Shown: positions 35,811-44,519 of the stretch, in pieces
Position numbering within the stretch: position 1 is the first letter of the stretch
Layout of the letters: each line of letters opens with the position of its first letter
Assembly (NCBI RefSeq): GCF_002270485.1
Contig: NZ_NQOG01000004.1
Location: forward strand, 122,170 to 186,169
DNA: 64,000 nucleotides
Origin: Anaerostipes hominis (ex Lee et al. 2021)
GTDB taxonomy: Bacteria > Bacillota > Clostridia > Lachnospirales > Lachnospiraceae
Direction: 5' to 3'
The notes under the pieces: model-generated
Databases searched by the model: none
Seen by the model: the letters and a program-made list of their open reading frames with translations, nothing else
Told to the model about the DNA's origin: nothing
Position numbers and translations under genes: made by a program

Positions 35811-37960
35811 TTTTTCTCCCTTTTAATAATATAATTTCGAGTATTTGAAGGCGATAAGATTGTCATTAAAAACACATCTTCGGATGGCTGTGTTTCACTA
35901 AATGTTTTCAAATCTCTCTGACTTGGTGACGCATCACCTGCAATATGCGTATGCCATTCTCCGATATATCTCAACAGACCATTTGTTTTTGCACGCAATG
36001 ATTTTAGATATCCTTTTACACCCGATTTTCCCATCTCAACAGTATTATCTTTTCGGTCATTGTCTTCAGGAATAAATGTATCCACAATCGTAATCCGCTT
36101 AATCGTTTTTTCAATGCTTCCAATCCAAATACCTGCATTCTCCAGTTTTTCATTGGAATACTCATGAATTGTTTGATATAGAGAAGAACGAATGTGAATA
36201 GCCCATCCATCTACTTCTTGTAAAAATACCATCGGTTCCATTTCATAGATACCAACACCATTATTTGTTAAATTATCTCTATCAAAATAATTTACACACA
36301 CAATTCCATTTTCTGTATCCTGGTATTTATTAATTAAATGGGGAACTACACTTGCATGATTACTTATTGTTCCATCATCCAAAATCGTAGTATCTGAGCT
36401 ACACCCAAATCCAATATGATATCTCATATCTTCAGGCTGCTTATAATTAAGCCATTGTGAAATATGGGGTTCATCTAACGCTTTTCTGTATAACAATACT
36501 TGCATATCGTATATATCCGGATTTCTGCTCTTGCCTTCAATTACAGTAAGACCCATTTTCCCACCTAAATATATTTCGCTTCTAATTATGGATGATTTTA
36601 TCTTATCAGTTAATGTAGCCCAAAACAGAATTCTTCTCGAAGCAGTACAATCAATAACGATACCTTCTGGTAATATATCGGTATTAAAAATATTTTCAGT
36701 ATGGCTTGTACTATTATTATCATTGAACATACAATCCATCTCTATTTTCATTACCTCAGCCTTTGGATGACCAACCGCATAATTTCCACTTTCGTAATGT
36801 CTTACTAAATTGTGTGGCAAAATAACATCCTCATCATAAAAATGTTGCTCTGTATATCCCATGCGAGCCAAATTCATTGATACTTTAGATCCCAACGCAC
36901 CACAGCCAAGCATAATAACGGGTTTCTTCGAGATATTTTCTGTACCTGATAATCTTTCTGCCATTGTATTGTTTAAAGCTTGTATTGGCACAACTTTCTT
37001 AATAGAACAGTTTCCTAAATTTGGAGAAGATTTAAAATCATACAACAATAGAACCGCTATAAATTCATATTCAGAAAAACCACCAAGAACTTGCATTGGA
37101 CGTTTCACTGCAAGAACAACTAAGATATTTTTTAGGGAATCAATTTTGTGGGACTCATGGTATCTTCTTGAGATTTTTCGAATTCCATGTTGAATTCTAC
37201 ATTCACACGGAAAAATTTTCAAATCTTTCTCAGTACAAAGAGCTTGACTGATGTAATCATGAACTACATCTTCTCTATCAAATACAAATATACATGGCAG
37301 GATATCATCACTTAACTCTTTTGAATATTCTTGATTCAAAATCTGAAAATATCTGTTCGCTTTTTGTTTCATTTGTAATACTTGAGCACCATGAGTAGTT
37401 CCATACGTTGAGATTATCTTACATAAATAATCAAAATCCATTTCTGCAAATCCTGCTGTATTCTCATATCGAACAGTTTCAAATCCATCACCATTCATAA
37501 GTTCTCCATTAATCAAATCAGAAAACCAATCATTCACACGATCACAAAACGCCCTAGGACCATTCTGAAAAAACCATTCGTTAACATCCCCTCTATATAA
37601 ACAAGGATTCAAAAGATGAATATTGCTATTTGCAATACCAAGATTTAGATGCGGAATTCGGCTGGTAGGAAAGTCATTCCTTACAAATAAAATCGCTGGT
37701 GCAAAGAATGGATAGTCCGATTTGACAAAAATTAATATTTCTTCATCAGAACGAACATCCAATTCTTTATATACGCCGTTAGTCGGGAGTGAAAGTTCCA
37801 ATCTGCAATGAATAAATAGTCCATCAGAAAGCGAACTCTCATAAAGTCCCAATCTCTCCATACTATAATTTTCATCTATGGCCGATATCAACGGCATATA
37901 TTTTTCACAACAAGTTTCCAATTTATGAAATTCATAACGTTCAAAAATTGTACCCGGCAT
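35807..37960 (-). CDS. E2-E1-JAB triple fusion (bacterial ubiquitin-like conjugation enzyme)
   Basis: 717 residues from ATG 37960 (GGTGGAG RBS; an upstream frame start at 38020 lacks one). The N-terminal region looks like a bacterial E2 with putative catalytic Cys120 in LLNPCLYRGDVNEWF. E1/ThiF adenylation domain: MLGCGALGSKVSMNLARMG (about 350-368), Asp in FYDEDVILPHNLVRH, candidate E1 cysteine in HIGFGCSSD (about 520). C-terminal JAB/JAMM peptidase: Glu607, then EWHTHIAGDASPSQRD with His670, His672 and Asp683 complete. One polypeptide thus has activation, transfer and deconjugation activities, recalling Cap2 plus Cap3 of type II CBASS. No ubiquitin-like gene is adjacent. One base after the MBL gene. 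Confidence 0.9.
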   Translation of the reverse strand: MPGTIFERYEFHKLETCCEKYMPLISAIDENYSMERLGLYESSLSDGLFIHCRLELSLPTNGVYKELDVRSDEEILIFVKSDYPFFAPAILFVRNDFPTSRIPHLNLGIANSNIHLLNPCLYRGDVNEWFFQNGPRAFCDRVNDWFSDLINGELMNGDGFETVRYENTAGFAEMDFDYLCKIISTYGTTHGAQVLQMKQKANRYFQILNQEYSKELSDDILPCIFVFDREDVVHDYISQALCTEKDLKIFPCECRIQHGIRKISRRYHESHKIDSLKNILVVLAVKRPMQVLGGFSEYEFIAVLLLYDFKSSPNLGNCSIKKVVPIQALNNTMAERLSGTENISKKPVIMLGCGALGSKVSMNLARMGYTEQHFYDEDVILPHNLVRHYESGNYAVGHPKAEVMKIEMDCMFNDNNSTSHTENIFNTDILPEGIVIDCTASRRILFWATLTDKIKSSIIRSEIYLGGKMGLTVIEGKSRNPDIYDMQVLLYRKALDEPHISQWLNYKQPEDMRYHIGFGCSSDTTILDDGTISNHASVVPHLINKYQDTENGIVCVNYFDRDNLTNNGVGIYEMEPMVFLQEVDGWAIHIRSSLYQTIHEYSNEKLENAGIWIGSIEKTIKRITIVDTFIPEDNDRKDNTVEMGKSGVKGYLKSLRAKTNGLLRYIGEWHTHIAGDASPSQRDLKTFSETQPSEDVFLMTILSPSNTRNYIIKREKK

Positions 37961-37961
37961 A

Positions 37962-39041
37962 CTATTCTCCACCATAAGATTTTTGTGTAAAGGAATTGTA
38001 TTGACTTGTTGCTGTTGCAATAGATTTTATTGAAAATCCCTGACCAGTAATTTTAAATGTTAATGGTTTTGGATCATCAGCATTTGGATATTCTGCTGTA
38101 CATTTATATCTATCTTGCTTTTTCAGGTGCTTAATATAGACGTTTTTAGCTCTGTAACTCGGTGGATTGTCACCATCACGTTTAATGACCTTGCTCGAAG
38201 AAACCACATATGCATTTTCTTTAGATTTTTCAAGAAATTCTTCAATAACAGGGTCTGCTTTTCCTGTATGAGTATCTTCAGAACTAACTGCATGCCAGGA
38301 GCAATGGTGTGGTGCCAATAATAAATCAAAAGTCATGTCTGGATTTAGTTCAATAACTTCTTTCCAGTTCTCACACTTGAGATCTCCACCGATAATTGCA
38401 ATATATGTACCACCATTAATCTCAAAAGTAATTTTAAAAGAGGCGGTACAATCGTTCACGTCAGACTCTTCATCATCGTTTGCTTTCTTCACCGGTCTTA
38501 ATACAAATATTTCTGCGCCATAATCCGTATTTCCATTTATATCAGAAATCGTTTCTCCTGCTGGAACAATAGCATCTGCGTAGTCTTTTAATTCCTTACT
38601 ATATCCAACAATTTTAATACGATTTCCTGGCGTATCTGCTTCTTCAGTACCTAACAAGTCAAGTCTTCTTTGTGCTTCTTCTCTAATCGCATCTGCATCG
38701 TCATTGTAATGAGTCTCATCCATCATAAGTTTTGCAGGTACATACAATTCATCAATTCTGATTTTATCATCGTCAGAATCTTCTGGAGCACACAAATTAA
38801 AGTAATCTCTAATTCCACGACAATGATCATTATCTGAGTGAGTCAAGAAAAATGCATCCAAATAAATTTGTCCATTATCAATCGGCAGAGTATCTTGCAA
38901 GTATTCATTGCAATCATAAATTTTATCATCATTTTCTGCATTTCTCATGTTACAATCTATCATGATGTATTTATTTGTCTTTGTTTGAATCAATGTCATA
39001 TCCCCATTACCCACAGGGAAAAATGTCATATAATTAGCCAT
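37962..39041 (-). CDS. ComEC-like metallo-beta-lactamase-fold protein
   Basis: 359 residues from ATG 39041 (AAAGGGTGA RBS, four bases after rloB). Metal ligands follow the ComEC/Rec2 pattern: FLTHSDNDHCRG (His68, Asp70, Asp72, His73), then a GGDL motif (IAIIGGDLKCENW) and LLLAPHHCSWHAVS. No membrane segments, so a free cytosolic phosphodiesterase or nuclease is likely. It ends ..KSYGGE: a Gly-Gly one residue from the C-terminus, beside a JAB peptidase, but those codons also form the Shine-Dalgarno of the next gene. MBL genes beside E2-E1-JAB fusions are known from comparative surveys of bacterial Ub-like systems. Confidence 0.87.
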   Translation of the reverse strand: MANYMTFFPVGNGDMTLIQTKTNKYIMIDCNMRNAENDDKIYDCNEYLQDTLPIDNGQIYLDAFFLTHSDNDHCRGIRDYFNLCAPEDSDDDKIRIDELYVPAKLMMDETHYNDDADAIREEAQRRLDLLGTEEADTPGNRIKIVGYSKELKDYADAIVPAGETISDINGNTDYGAEIFVLRPVKKANDDEESDVNDCTASFKITFEINGGTYIAIIGGDLKCENWKEVIELNPDMTFDLLLAPHHCSWHAVSSEDTHTGKADPVIEEFLEKSKENAYVVSSSKVIKRDGDNPPSYRAKNVYIKHLKKQDRYKCTAEYPNADDPKPLTFKITGQGFSIKSIATATSQYNSFTQKSYGGE

Positions 39042-39045
39042 ATAA

Positions 39046-39693
39046 TCACCCTTTAACCTTTCTTCTAATTTCACCCACCAGCTCATGCACCGTTGTTGCC
39101 GGACACATATGTGATGGAACTATTTTACCTTCTCTCAGACATTGCTCATATTTCTGAGCAGCAATCTGAAGTGCCTTATCTTCATCTCCGTTTTCACAGA
39201 GTCTTTTGTACATATCAGAATCAGCTTTTGAATAGTCTTGACCAGTTTTTACTTTATACAATTCACTGAATCTTGAGCAGCAGATCCAAGATTCCTGTAT
39301 TACCGGCATATTACCAAAATAGGCAAACATCCAGATTTCAAAACACGGATTGGACCAACCCACGTTAATTCCAGCTTTCTCAGCATCTTTGATTATCTGA
39401 TCAAAGTTTGGCACTTGATCACGATCGAATACAATCCACGGAATGCGATATTGTGCTTCGTAAGCAGTCATTTTAAGACACTTTTGAATCATATTCTGAG
39501 TCTTTGTCTCCACGACCTTGATAACAAGCTTCTTCTTTGTGTCTTCTGGAAGGTTATTATGTAATCCAGTGAAAAAACAGCGTTCAGTAGCTTCTGTATC
39601 GGTCACGACCAGATAGTATCCCATTTCTGGGATACGACGTACTGCACGCTGTTCTCTTGTTTTTCTGTTACCCGTTCTGTCTTTACGTGCCAT
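39046..39693 (-). CDS. RloB-like protein (TOPRIM-type nuclease, AbiLii relative)
   Basis: 215 residues. Basic N-terminus, then a TOPRIM-like core: VVTDTEATERCFFTGL (acidic residues equivalent to the TOPRIM Glu) and WIVFDRDQVPNFDQI (DxD motif), followed by NPCFEIWMFAYFG typical of RloB. RloB partners the ATPase RloA; the lactococcal AbiL pair is of the same type and causes abortive infection (family knowledge). Three bases after rloA; four bases before the MBL start. Confidence 0.88.
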   Translation of the reverse strand: MARKDRTGNRKTREQRAVRRIPEMGYYLVVTDTEATERCFFTGLHNNLPEDTKKKLVIKVVETKTQNMIQKCLKMTAYEAQYRIPWIVFDRDQVPNFDQIIKDAEKAGINVGWSNPCFEIWMFAYFGNMPVIQESWICCSRFSELYKVKTGQDYSKADSDMYKRLCENGDEDKALQIAAQKYEQCLREGKIVPSHMCPATTVHELVGEIRRKVKG

Positions 39694-39696
39694 AAG

Positions 39697-40950
39697 TTAA
39701 CCCTCCTTAAAAAAGTCGATTGTCTTTAAGGATGGAATAGCTCCATATTTTCCTAACAGATAATTTTTTTCATAACTTTCGTCCTTACGGATACGGGAAC
39801 CATCCTCGTCGATAAAATCAGCCAAGGAATATAATGTAGATAATCCCATATCATCTTTTTCCGTAAACCAGATTTCATCACGACGTAACAGCTGATTAGA
39901 TAACTGCCATGTGTCATGCGTTGTAAATACGAGCTGTGCATGATTTACATTGATTTCTGGGTTAAGAAAAGTAAGAATGAAGTTGCGAACAAGAAGTGGG
40001 TGTAATCGAGCATTTAACTCGTCGATAAAGAATACCCCACCATTTTGCAATACATCCTGTAATTCTGGATAGAGTGCAAACATTTTTAAAGTACCTGCTG
40101 ATTCATGAGCAAGTGGAATTTTTGCCATGTCTTCAGATCCGATTTTTTTATGAAGTGCATCTATCAGATATTTTTCTTCTTTAGAATCTTCCTGGGCAGG
40201 AAGTTTTGTAACTTCAAATCCTTTTATTGTTTCGTCAAAAGAAGAGAAGTATTTTACAACGTTTGCTCTGATTTTTTCGTCATCAATAAATCCCGCAGGA
40301 AGAACACGAGACATAAAGAAATTAGTAACAGCATCTCCAAAATCTGCAAATTCATTATTCAAAAACCAGTCCCTTACAAGTTTACATTTAGCAACTTTTA
40401 ATTTTGCTCCTAATGAAACAATCAGAACCTCTTTTTCTAATGCAATTTCAATATTTTCTCTGCTTGTTTTTGGAACACCTACAAGATCCAACGTTTCCTC
40501 ATCTCTGTAGAAAACAGTAGAATATTTGCGAGCTGTTTTTGCCTTGTAATTTAACCATTCTTCTGTAACACCAGTTTGCCCGATACAAAATCCGTAATTA
40601 TAACATTTTTCAGTTTTGTCACCTGGTACGGTAAAATAAACTTCAAAACTTGTATCTGCTGTTTCAGAAGAAACGTCAAAAAGAAATGGACGTGGTCTGA
40701 TATCATCGAAATCTTCTTCATCGCCATATTTGAAAGAGTTCACTACATACTCGCTCATATACTCAAATGCACCATAGACATTAGATTTTCCACTTGCATT
40801 TGCACCATAAACAGCAGCTACAGGCAATATCTTTTCGTTACCCACGGATATAACACGATTTGAAAATTCTGTCATTTTTGCTGCGGATAAATCCAGTGTA
40901 GCCTCATCACGAAATGATTTGAAATTTTTAAAATTAAATTGTATCAACAT
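39697..40950 (-). CDS. RloA-like AAA/ABC-type ATPase (AbiLi relative)
   Basis: 417 residues. Starts MLIQFNFKNFKSFRDEATLDLSA, the SMC/OLD-like N-terminus; Walker A is VYGANASGKSNVYGAF (about 49-64). C-terminal half has FFIDELNARLHPLLVRNFI (Walker B plus D-loop) and QLVFTTHDTWQLSNQLLRRDEIWFTEK (H-loop), as in RloA/AAA_15 proteins. Presumed sensor or motor controlling RloB. First gene of the five-gene operon, with its own promoter. Confidence 0.9.
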   Translation of the reverse strand: MLIQFNFKNFKSFRDEATLDLSAAKMTEFSNRVISVGNEKILPVAAVYGANASGKSNVYGAFEYMSEYVVNSFKYGDEEDFDDIRPRPFLFDVSSETADTSFEVYFTVPGDKTEKCYNYGFCIGQTGVTEEWLNYKAKTARKYSTVFYRDEETLDLVGVPKTSRENIEIALEKEVLIVSLGAKLKVAKCKLVRDWFLNNEFADFGDAVTNFFMSRVLPAGFIDDEKIRANVVKYFSSFDETIKGFEVTKLPAQEDSKEEKYLIDALHKKIGSEDMAKIPLAHESAGTLKMFALYPELQDVLQNGGVFFIDELNARLHPLLVRNFILTFLNPEINVNHAQLVFTTHDTWQLSNQLLRRDEIWFTEKDDMGLSTLYSLADFIDEDGSRIRKDESYEKNYLLGKYGAIPSLKTIDFFKEG

Positions 40951-40976
40951 AGTTTAAACCCTTCCTTTCATAATCT

Positions 40977-41004
40977 ATTATATCCATTTTTAGCAAAAAA
41001 TCAA
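40977..41004 (-). promoter_or_regulatory. Promoter of the defence operon
   Basis: Minus strand TTGATT (40999-41004), 16-bp spacer, TATAAT (40977-40982), 26 bp before rloA. The -35 lies within the second arm of the preceding gene's terminator. Confidence 0.7.
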
Positions 41005-41041
41005 CATCTAAATTCGATATTTTCTCATTTAGATGTTGATT
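40993..41041 (-). terminator. Terminator of the glycosyltransferase gene
   Basis: Perfect 15-bp stem AATCAACATCTAAAT / ATTTAGATGTTGATT followed by T residues on the minus strand; it overlaps the glycosyltransferase stop codon and separates it from the defence operon. Confidence 0.85.
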
Positions 41042-42219
41042 TCTATTCGTTTGCACATTTTTTCAATTTTATCTGCGGCACCTTTTGCACCAGTACATTT
41101 ACGGAATCCCTGAGAAATTTTTGACGCCTGTTCATAATAAGATTTTGTATTTAGTACATTTTCAATTGTCGTCCTAATAGATTTTACATTTATATTCTTC
41201 AATCTGACACCCGCACCAAGTTGTTCTACCCTTGTAGCCACGCCGTCTTGTTCAGATGTTTGCGGAAACATCACGAGTGGAACCTTATAATATAAACTTT
41301 CATTGACACTATTCATACCACAGTGGGTAAGGAATACATCCGCCTGACTTAATACAGCTATCTGATCTACAAACCTCGAAATCGTAATATTATCCGGTAT
41401 AGCACCTAAGTCTTCAATATTTATCAAATTGCCAACTGACATAATAACCTGATACTTTGTATTGGCAAATGTTTCTATACATTTTTTGTAAAACTCTACG
41501 GAATCATTAATGACTGTTCCCATTGATATATAAATTAATTTATCCGACTTCTTCTCAATCGCATTTTCAACAGGTCGTATTGATGGCCCTACAAAAACGT
41601 ATTTATCCGAAAATGTTTTGGAACATGGTTGAAATTCTGGAGATGTATATACAATCGTATCTATATTGTTGTCATTTTGAATAATATCGAGAACGCTTTT
41701 TACAGGATAACCTTTATCTTGTAAACGTTTGATGTTTTTATTGATTTTCAACATTGAGAAGATCATACCAAATATCTGTCCTGGACTTTGCTTCATTATC
41801 TTTGCTGAATGCTGATTGAAAGCAAAGGTTGTCGTTGAAGATACAAACGGAATCCCAAGTTTTAGTGCCACAGCTTTTCCCCATACAGCCATGGAATCCG
41901 CAACGATACAATCTGGATTTAATTCTTTCATATGTTCGCACACCGCATCATCCAGAGCTAATGTAGTATCAACCAATATCTGCGTTGAAAAAGCCAAATC
42001 TTTTCCTATTCGGGCTCCGTCTTTCGCATCTAATCGCTGTTCCTGATCGTATTCATCACAAGATACAAAAACAGCACCTGTGGATTCGATTTTGTCACGC
42101 ATCATATTGTAGGAGTAATAAAAAACCTGATGCCCTCTACTGATTAATTCACGCACAACTCCTAACGTCGGATTTGTATGCCCATGCGCTGGGATACAAA
42201 AGAAAACGATTTTACTCAT
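41029..42219 (-). CDS. UDP-glycosyltransferase of the MGT (macrolide glycosyltransferase) family
   Basis: 396 residues, GT-B fold. N-terminal acceptor domain VFFCIPAHGHTNPTLGVVRELISRGHQV; C-terminal donor domain with HCGMNSVNESLYYKVPLVMFPQTSEQDGVATRVEQLGAG, the GT1 nucleotide-sugar signature. MGT enzymes inactivate macrolides or glycosylate lipids and secondary metabolites. Sixteen bases after an AbrB-like gene. Likely accessory cargo; substrate not decidable. Confidence 0.88.
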   Translation of the reverse strand: MSKIVFFCIPAHGHTNPTLGVVRELISRGHQVFYYSYNMMRDKIESTGAVFVSCDEYDQEQRLDAKDGARIGKDLAFSTQILVDTTLALDDAVCEHMKELNPDCIVADSMAVWGKAVALKLGIPFVSSTTTFAFNQHSAKIMKQSPGQIFGMIFSMLKINKNIKRLQDKGYPVKSVLDIIQNDNNIDTIVYTSPEFQPCSKTFSDKYVFVGPSIRPVENAIEKKSDKLIYISMGTVINDSVEFYKKCIETFANTKYQVIMSVGNLINIEDLGAIPDNITISRFVDQIAVLSQADVFLTHCGMNSVNESLYYKVPLVMFPQTSEQDGVATRVEQLGAGVRLKNINVKSIRTTIENVLNTKSYYEQASKISQGFRKCTGAKGAADKIEKMCKRIEINI

Positions 42220-42235
42220 AGAATCTCACCATCCT

Positions 42236-42445
42236 TTAGGAATCCATTTCTGAAAAAATCCTTACAATATATTCTTTTTGCATTTCCTTTGGCAAGATTG
42301 CCAAACCTCTTTTTTCATCACCTAAAACTAAAATTTCCATTCCCGGCTGAAGATCAAATAAATTTCTTGCTTCTTTCGGGATAACAAATTGACCTTTTTC
42401 TCCAATTTTAACCATCCATGCATATTTTCCGTTATTAACTTCCAT
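42236..42445 (-). CDS. AbrB/SpoVT-like small DNA-binding protein
   Basis: 69 residues with the swapped-hairpin AbrB pattern: VKIGEKGQFVIPKEARNLFDLQPGMEILVLGDEKRGLAIL. Probably autoregulates and controls the glycosyltransferase downstream, given the perfect dyad just before its start. Confidence 0.9.
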   Translation of the reverse strand: MEVNNGKYAWMVKIGEKGQFVIPKEARNLFDLQPGMEILVLGDEKRGLAILPKEMQKEYIVRIFSEMDS

Positions 42446-42457
42446 AAGCGCCTCCCG

Positions 42458-42486
42458 AAGTATGATTTATATGAATAATCATACTT
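42458..42486 (-). promoter_or_regulatory. Operator upstream of the abrB-like gene
   Basis: Perfect inverted repeat AAGTATGATT / AATCATACTT with a 9-bp spacer, immediately upstream of the RBS GGGAGGCGC. Likely repressor site, probably for the AbrB-like protein. Confidence 0.65.
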
Positions 42487-42619
42487 CCATCATTAAAAAA
42501 AGTCAATATACAATGTTTTTTCAAAAAAAGGAGTCCACGCATGAACTCCTATGGGCTATGGGCATCTCAAGATTCCATAGCACAACCATATTGAATTAAA
42601 ACGTATTTGCAACAACAGT

Positions 42620-44509
42620 TCAATCGCCAATTTCATCAACATACTTCCAAACATAACCACCTGCATGCTTCTGAACACCTTTTGCAGCATCTCGTATACT
42701 CTTGGAATTTACACCGGTTTCACGTACAGCTTGTGCAATAGTATCATATCGTTTGATTAAAGTCATATCATCCGTCAATTGCAAAATAGCACGCCCTGTT
42801 GTTTTCGTAGAAGTCTCAGAAATAATTTTTATATTTTCATTTTTTATCTGTTCTTTTTCTAATTTCTTTTTCTCAGCCTCTTGCTGTTTGTATAGCAATT
42901 GTATTGCTTTATCTCGTCGAGCTTCTAAACGACTAACATTTATTCCATTTTTTCTTTCACGCACAATGCCTTCGTCTAAAATATCTATTTCGTTTGCATA
43001 GTCTTTCAGTTTATGATATGCCATTGCATAAGAGTCATAAAGAACCGGAGCATCATATCCATTATATCTTGCCTGATCAAACAGTTTGATTGCATCTTCT
43101 ACATTTCCCTCTTTACGGAGATTATCTCCTTTTTCCCAGAATGGATATCCTTCATCATAGCCCTTTTCCCAATTATTTTTATTGCGAATACCAGCTAATG
43201 GAACTCTATTATGAATAGGCTGAATAATGATATCTTCTCTAGAGATTCGAGATTTATCATTAGAATTCTCTATGGTTTCCGAAACAACTTTCTCCGTCAA
43301 TTTTCTCCTTTCAGCACTTTCAAGCAACGCTGCAACATCCATATCAGAAAGATGGTTTAACATAGCTGGACTGTTTTTATGTTCTGCTTCATATCGCTTA
43401 TTATATTTAAAATAATCCAATGCTGACTTACGACATTTCGCATAAATGCTAAATAAATATGATTCCAACGGCTCCAATTCGAACGGACTATTGAAATATA
43501 CTCTTACATAATCCGAACCACCTTCACTCATTGTACATGGCTCTATATTACAATTTAGTTTTCCAGCACTTGACTTTTCAACAATAATGTATTTTCCCTT
43601 TTTGGCACATTTAAATTTCAAAATAGAATATAGGTAACTTACATCAACGTAATTGCTACTGTTTTTATAAAACCCTAACCATTTAGAATCACCACCATTT
43701 TTCATGATGCAATTCTGAATGTAAGCACATATCTCCATTTCTTCGTCACATGGTTTACTTTTTTCTAAGTTTCTTAATCTTTTTTCTTCCTCTTTTTCTT
43801 CTATTTGCAGTAAGTTCCAAAGAATTTTCCCACATATTTCTGCATCTGTAACAGCTCTATGAGATTGATTATTTACAAGGTCAAAATACATAGCAACCGT
43901 ATCTTGTTTATAGTTATGCAACCCTTTGATCAAACTACGAGAAAGTGAAAGTGTATCTACATAAGAAATTTTTCCATCATATCCAAGACGCATTAATGTT
44001 TCTGAAAGAAAATTCATATCAAAAGACGCATTATGTGCACATATAGTAGTTTGCTGTTTTAAAGCATCTCCTAGAAAGTCTACTAATTCTGCATACACAA
44101 TACATTCTTTCGGTGCGTCTTTTACCATTTCATTTGTAATGTGATTAATAGCGGTGGCACTGTATGGAATAAAGACTTCTGGATTAACCAATGAACTATA
44201 TCCTTTGATAATCTCTCCATTTTCAAATAAAACAGCTGCAACTTCGATTATCTTATCATTCATCGGACTTAATCCTGTCGTTTCAACATCGAAAGCAATA
44301 TAACGTTTTTTCAATTCTTTAACTGTAGCGTAATCCACTTGCTTTTTATATGTACCAACGTATCCTCTTTTCAATTGTTCTTTTACTGTTGGTTCCGCTT
44401 TTTGCATGACCATATTCACTGTAGTTTTTTCTTGTTTATCTTGCTTTACTGGTATACTCTGTTGTGATTCTATTGCTTTTTTCTTGAATAATTTATCAAA
44501 TATTCCCAT
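42620..44509 (-). CDS. DEDDh 3'-5' exonuclease with TPR-like and NUMOD1-like domains
   Basis: 629 residues. The exonuclease (about 68-235) has YIAFDVETTGLSP (ExoI, D and E), HNASFDMNFLSE (ExoII) and SHRAVTDAE (ExoIII, His and Asp). The middle (about 300-420) is uncharacterised; about 455-530 look like helical repeats (EGNVEDAIKLFDQARYNG). The C-terminus (ILQLTDDMTLIKRYDTIAQAV..AKGVQKHAGGYVWKY) resembles NUMOD1, a DNA-recognition module of homing endonucleases and phage proteins. Ten bases after the XRE gene. A role in DNA processing or defence of the element is inferred. Confidence 0.8.
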   Translation of the reverse strand: MGIFDKLFKKKAIESQQSIPVKQDKQEKTTVNMVMQKAEPTVKEQLKRGYVGTYKKQVDYATVKELKKRYIAFDVETTGLSPMNDKIIEVAAVLFENGEIIKGYSSLVNPEVFIPYSATAINHITNEMVKDAPKECIVYAELVDFLGDALKQQTTICAHNASFDMNFLSETLMRLGYDGKISYVDTLSLSRSLIKGLHNYKQDTVAMYFDLVNNQSHRAVTDAEICGKILWNLLQIEEKEEEKRLRNLEKSKPCDEEMEICAYIQNCIMKNGGDSKWLGFYKNSSNYVDVSYLYSILKFKCAKKGKYIIVEKSSAGKLNCNIEPCTMSEGGSDYVRVYFNSPFELEPLESYLFSIYAKCRKSALDYFKYNKRYEAEHKNSPAMLNHLSDMDVAALLESAERRKLTEKVVSETIENSNDKSRISREDIIIQPIHNRVPLAGIRNKNNWEKGYDEGYPFWEKGDNLRKEGNVEDAIKLFDQARYNGYDAPVLYDSYAMAYHKLKDYANEIDILDEGIVRERKNGINVSRLEARRDKAIQLLYKQQEAEKKKLEKEQIKNENIKIISETSTKTTGRAILQLTDDMTLIKRYDTIAQAVRETGVNSKSIRDAAKGVQKHAGGYVWKYVDEIGD

Positions 44510-44519
44510 CTCAAATCTC

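Noticed and set aside
39046..40950. C-terminal Gly of RloA and RloB as Ub-like conjugation ends
   Set aside because: Both Gly codons are part of the Shine-Dalgarno of the following gene, so they need no functional explanation.
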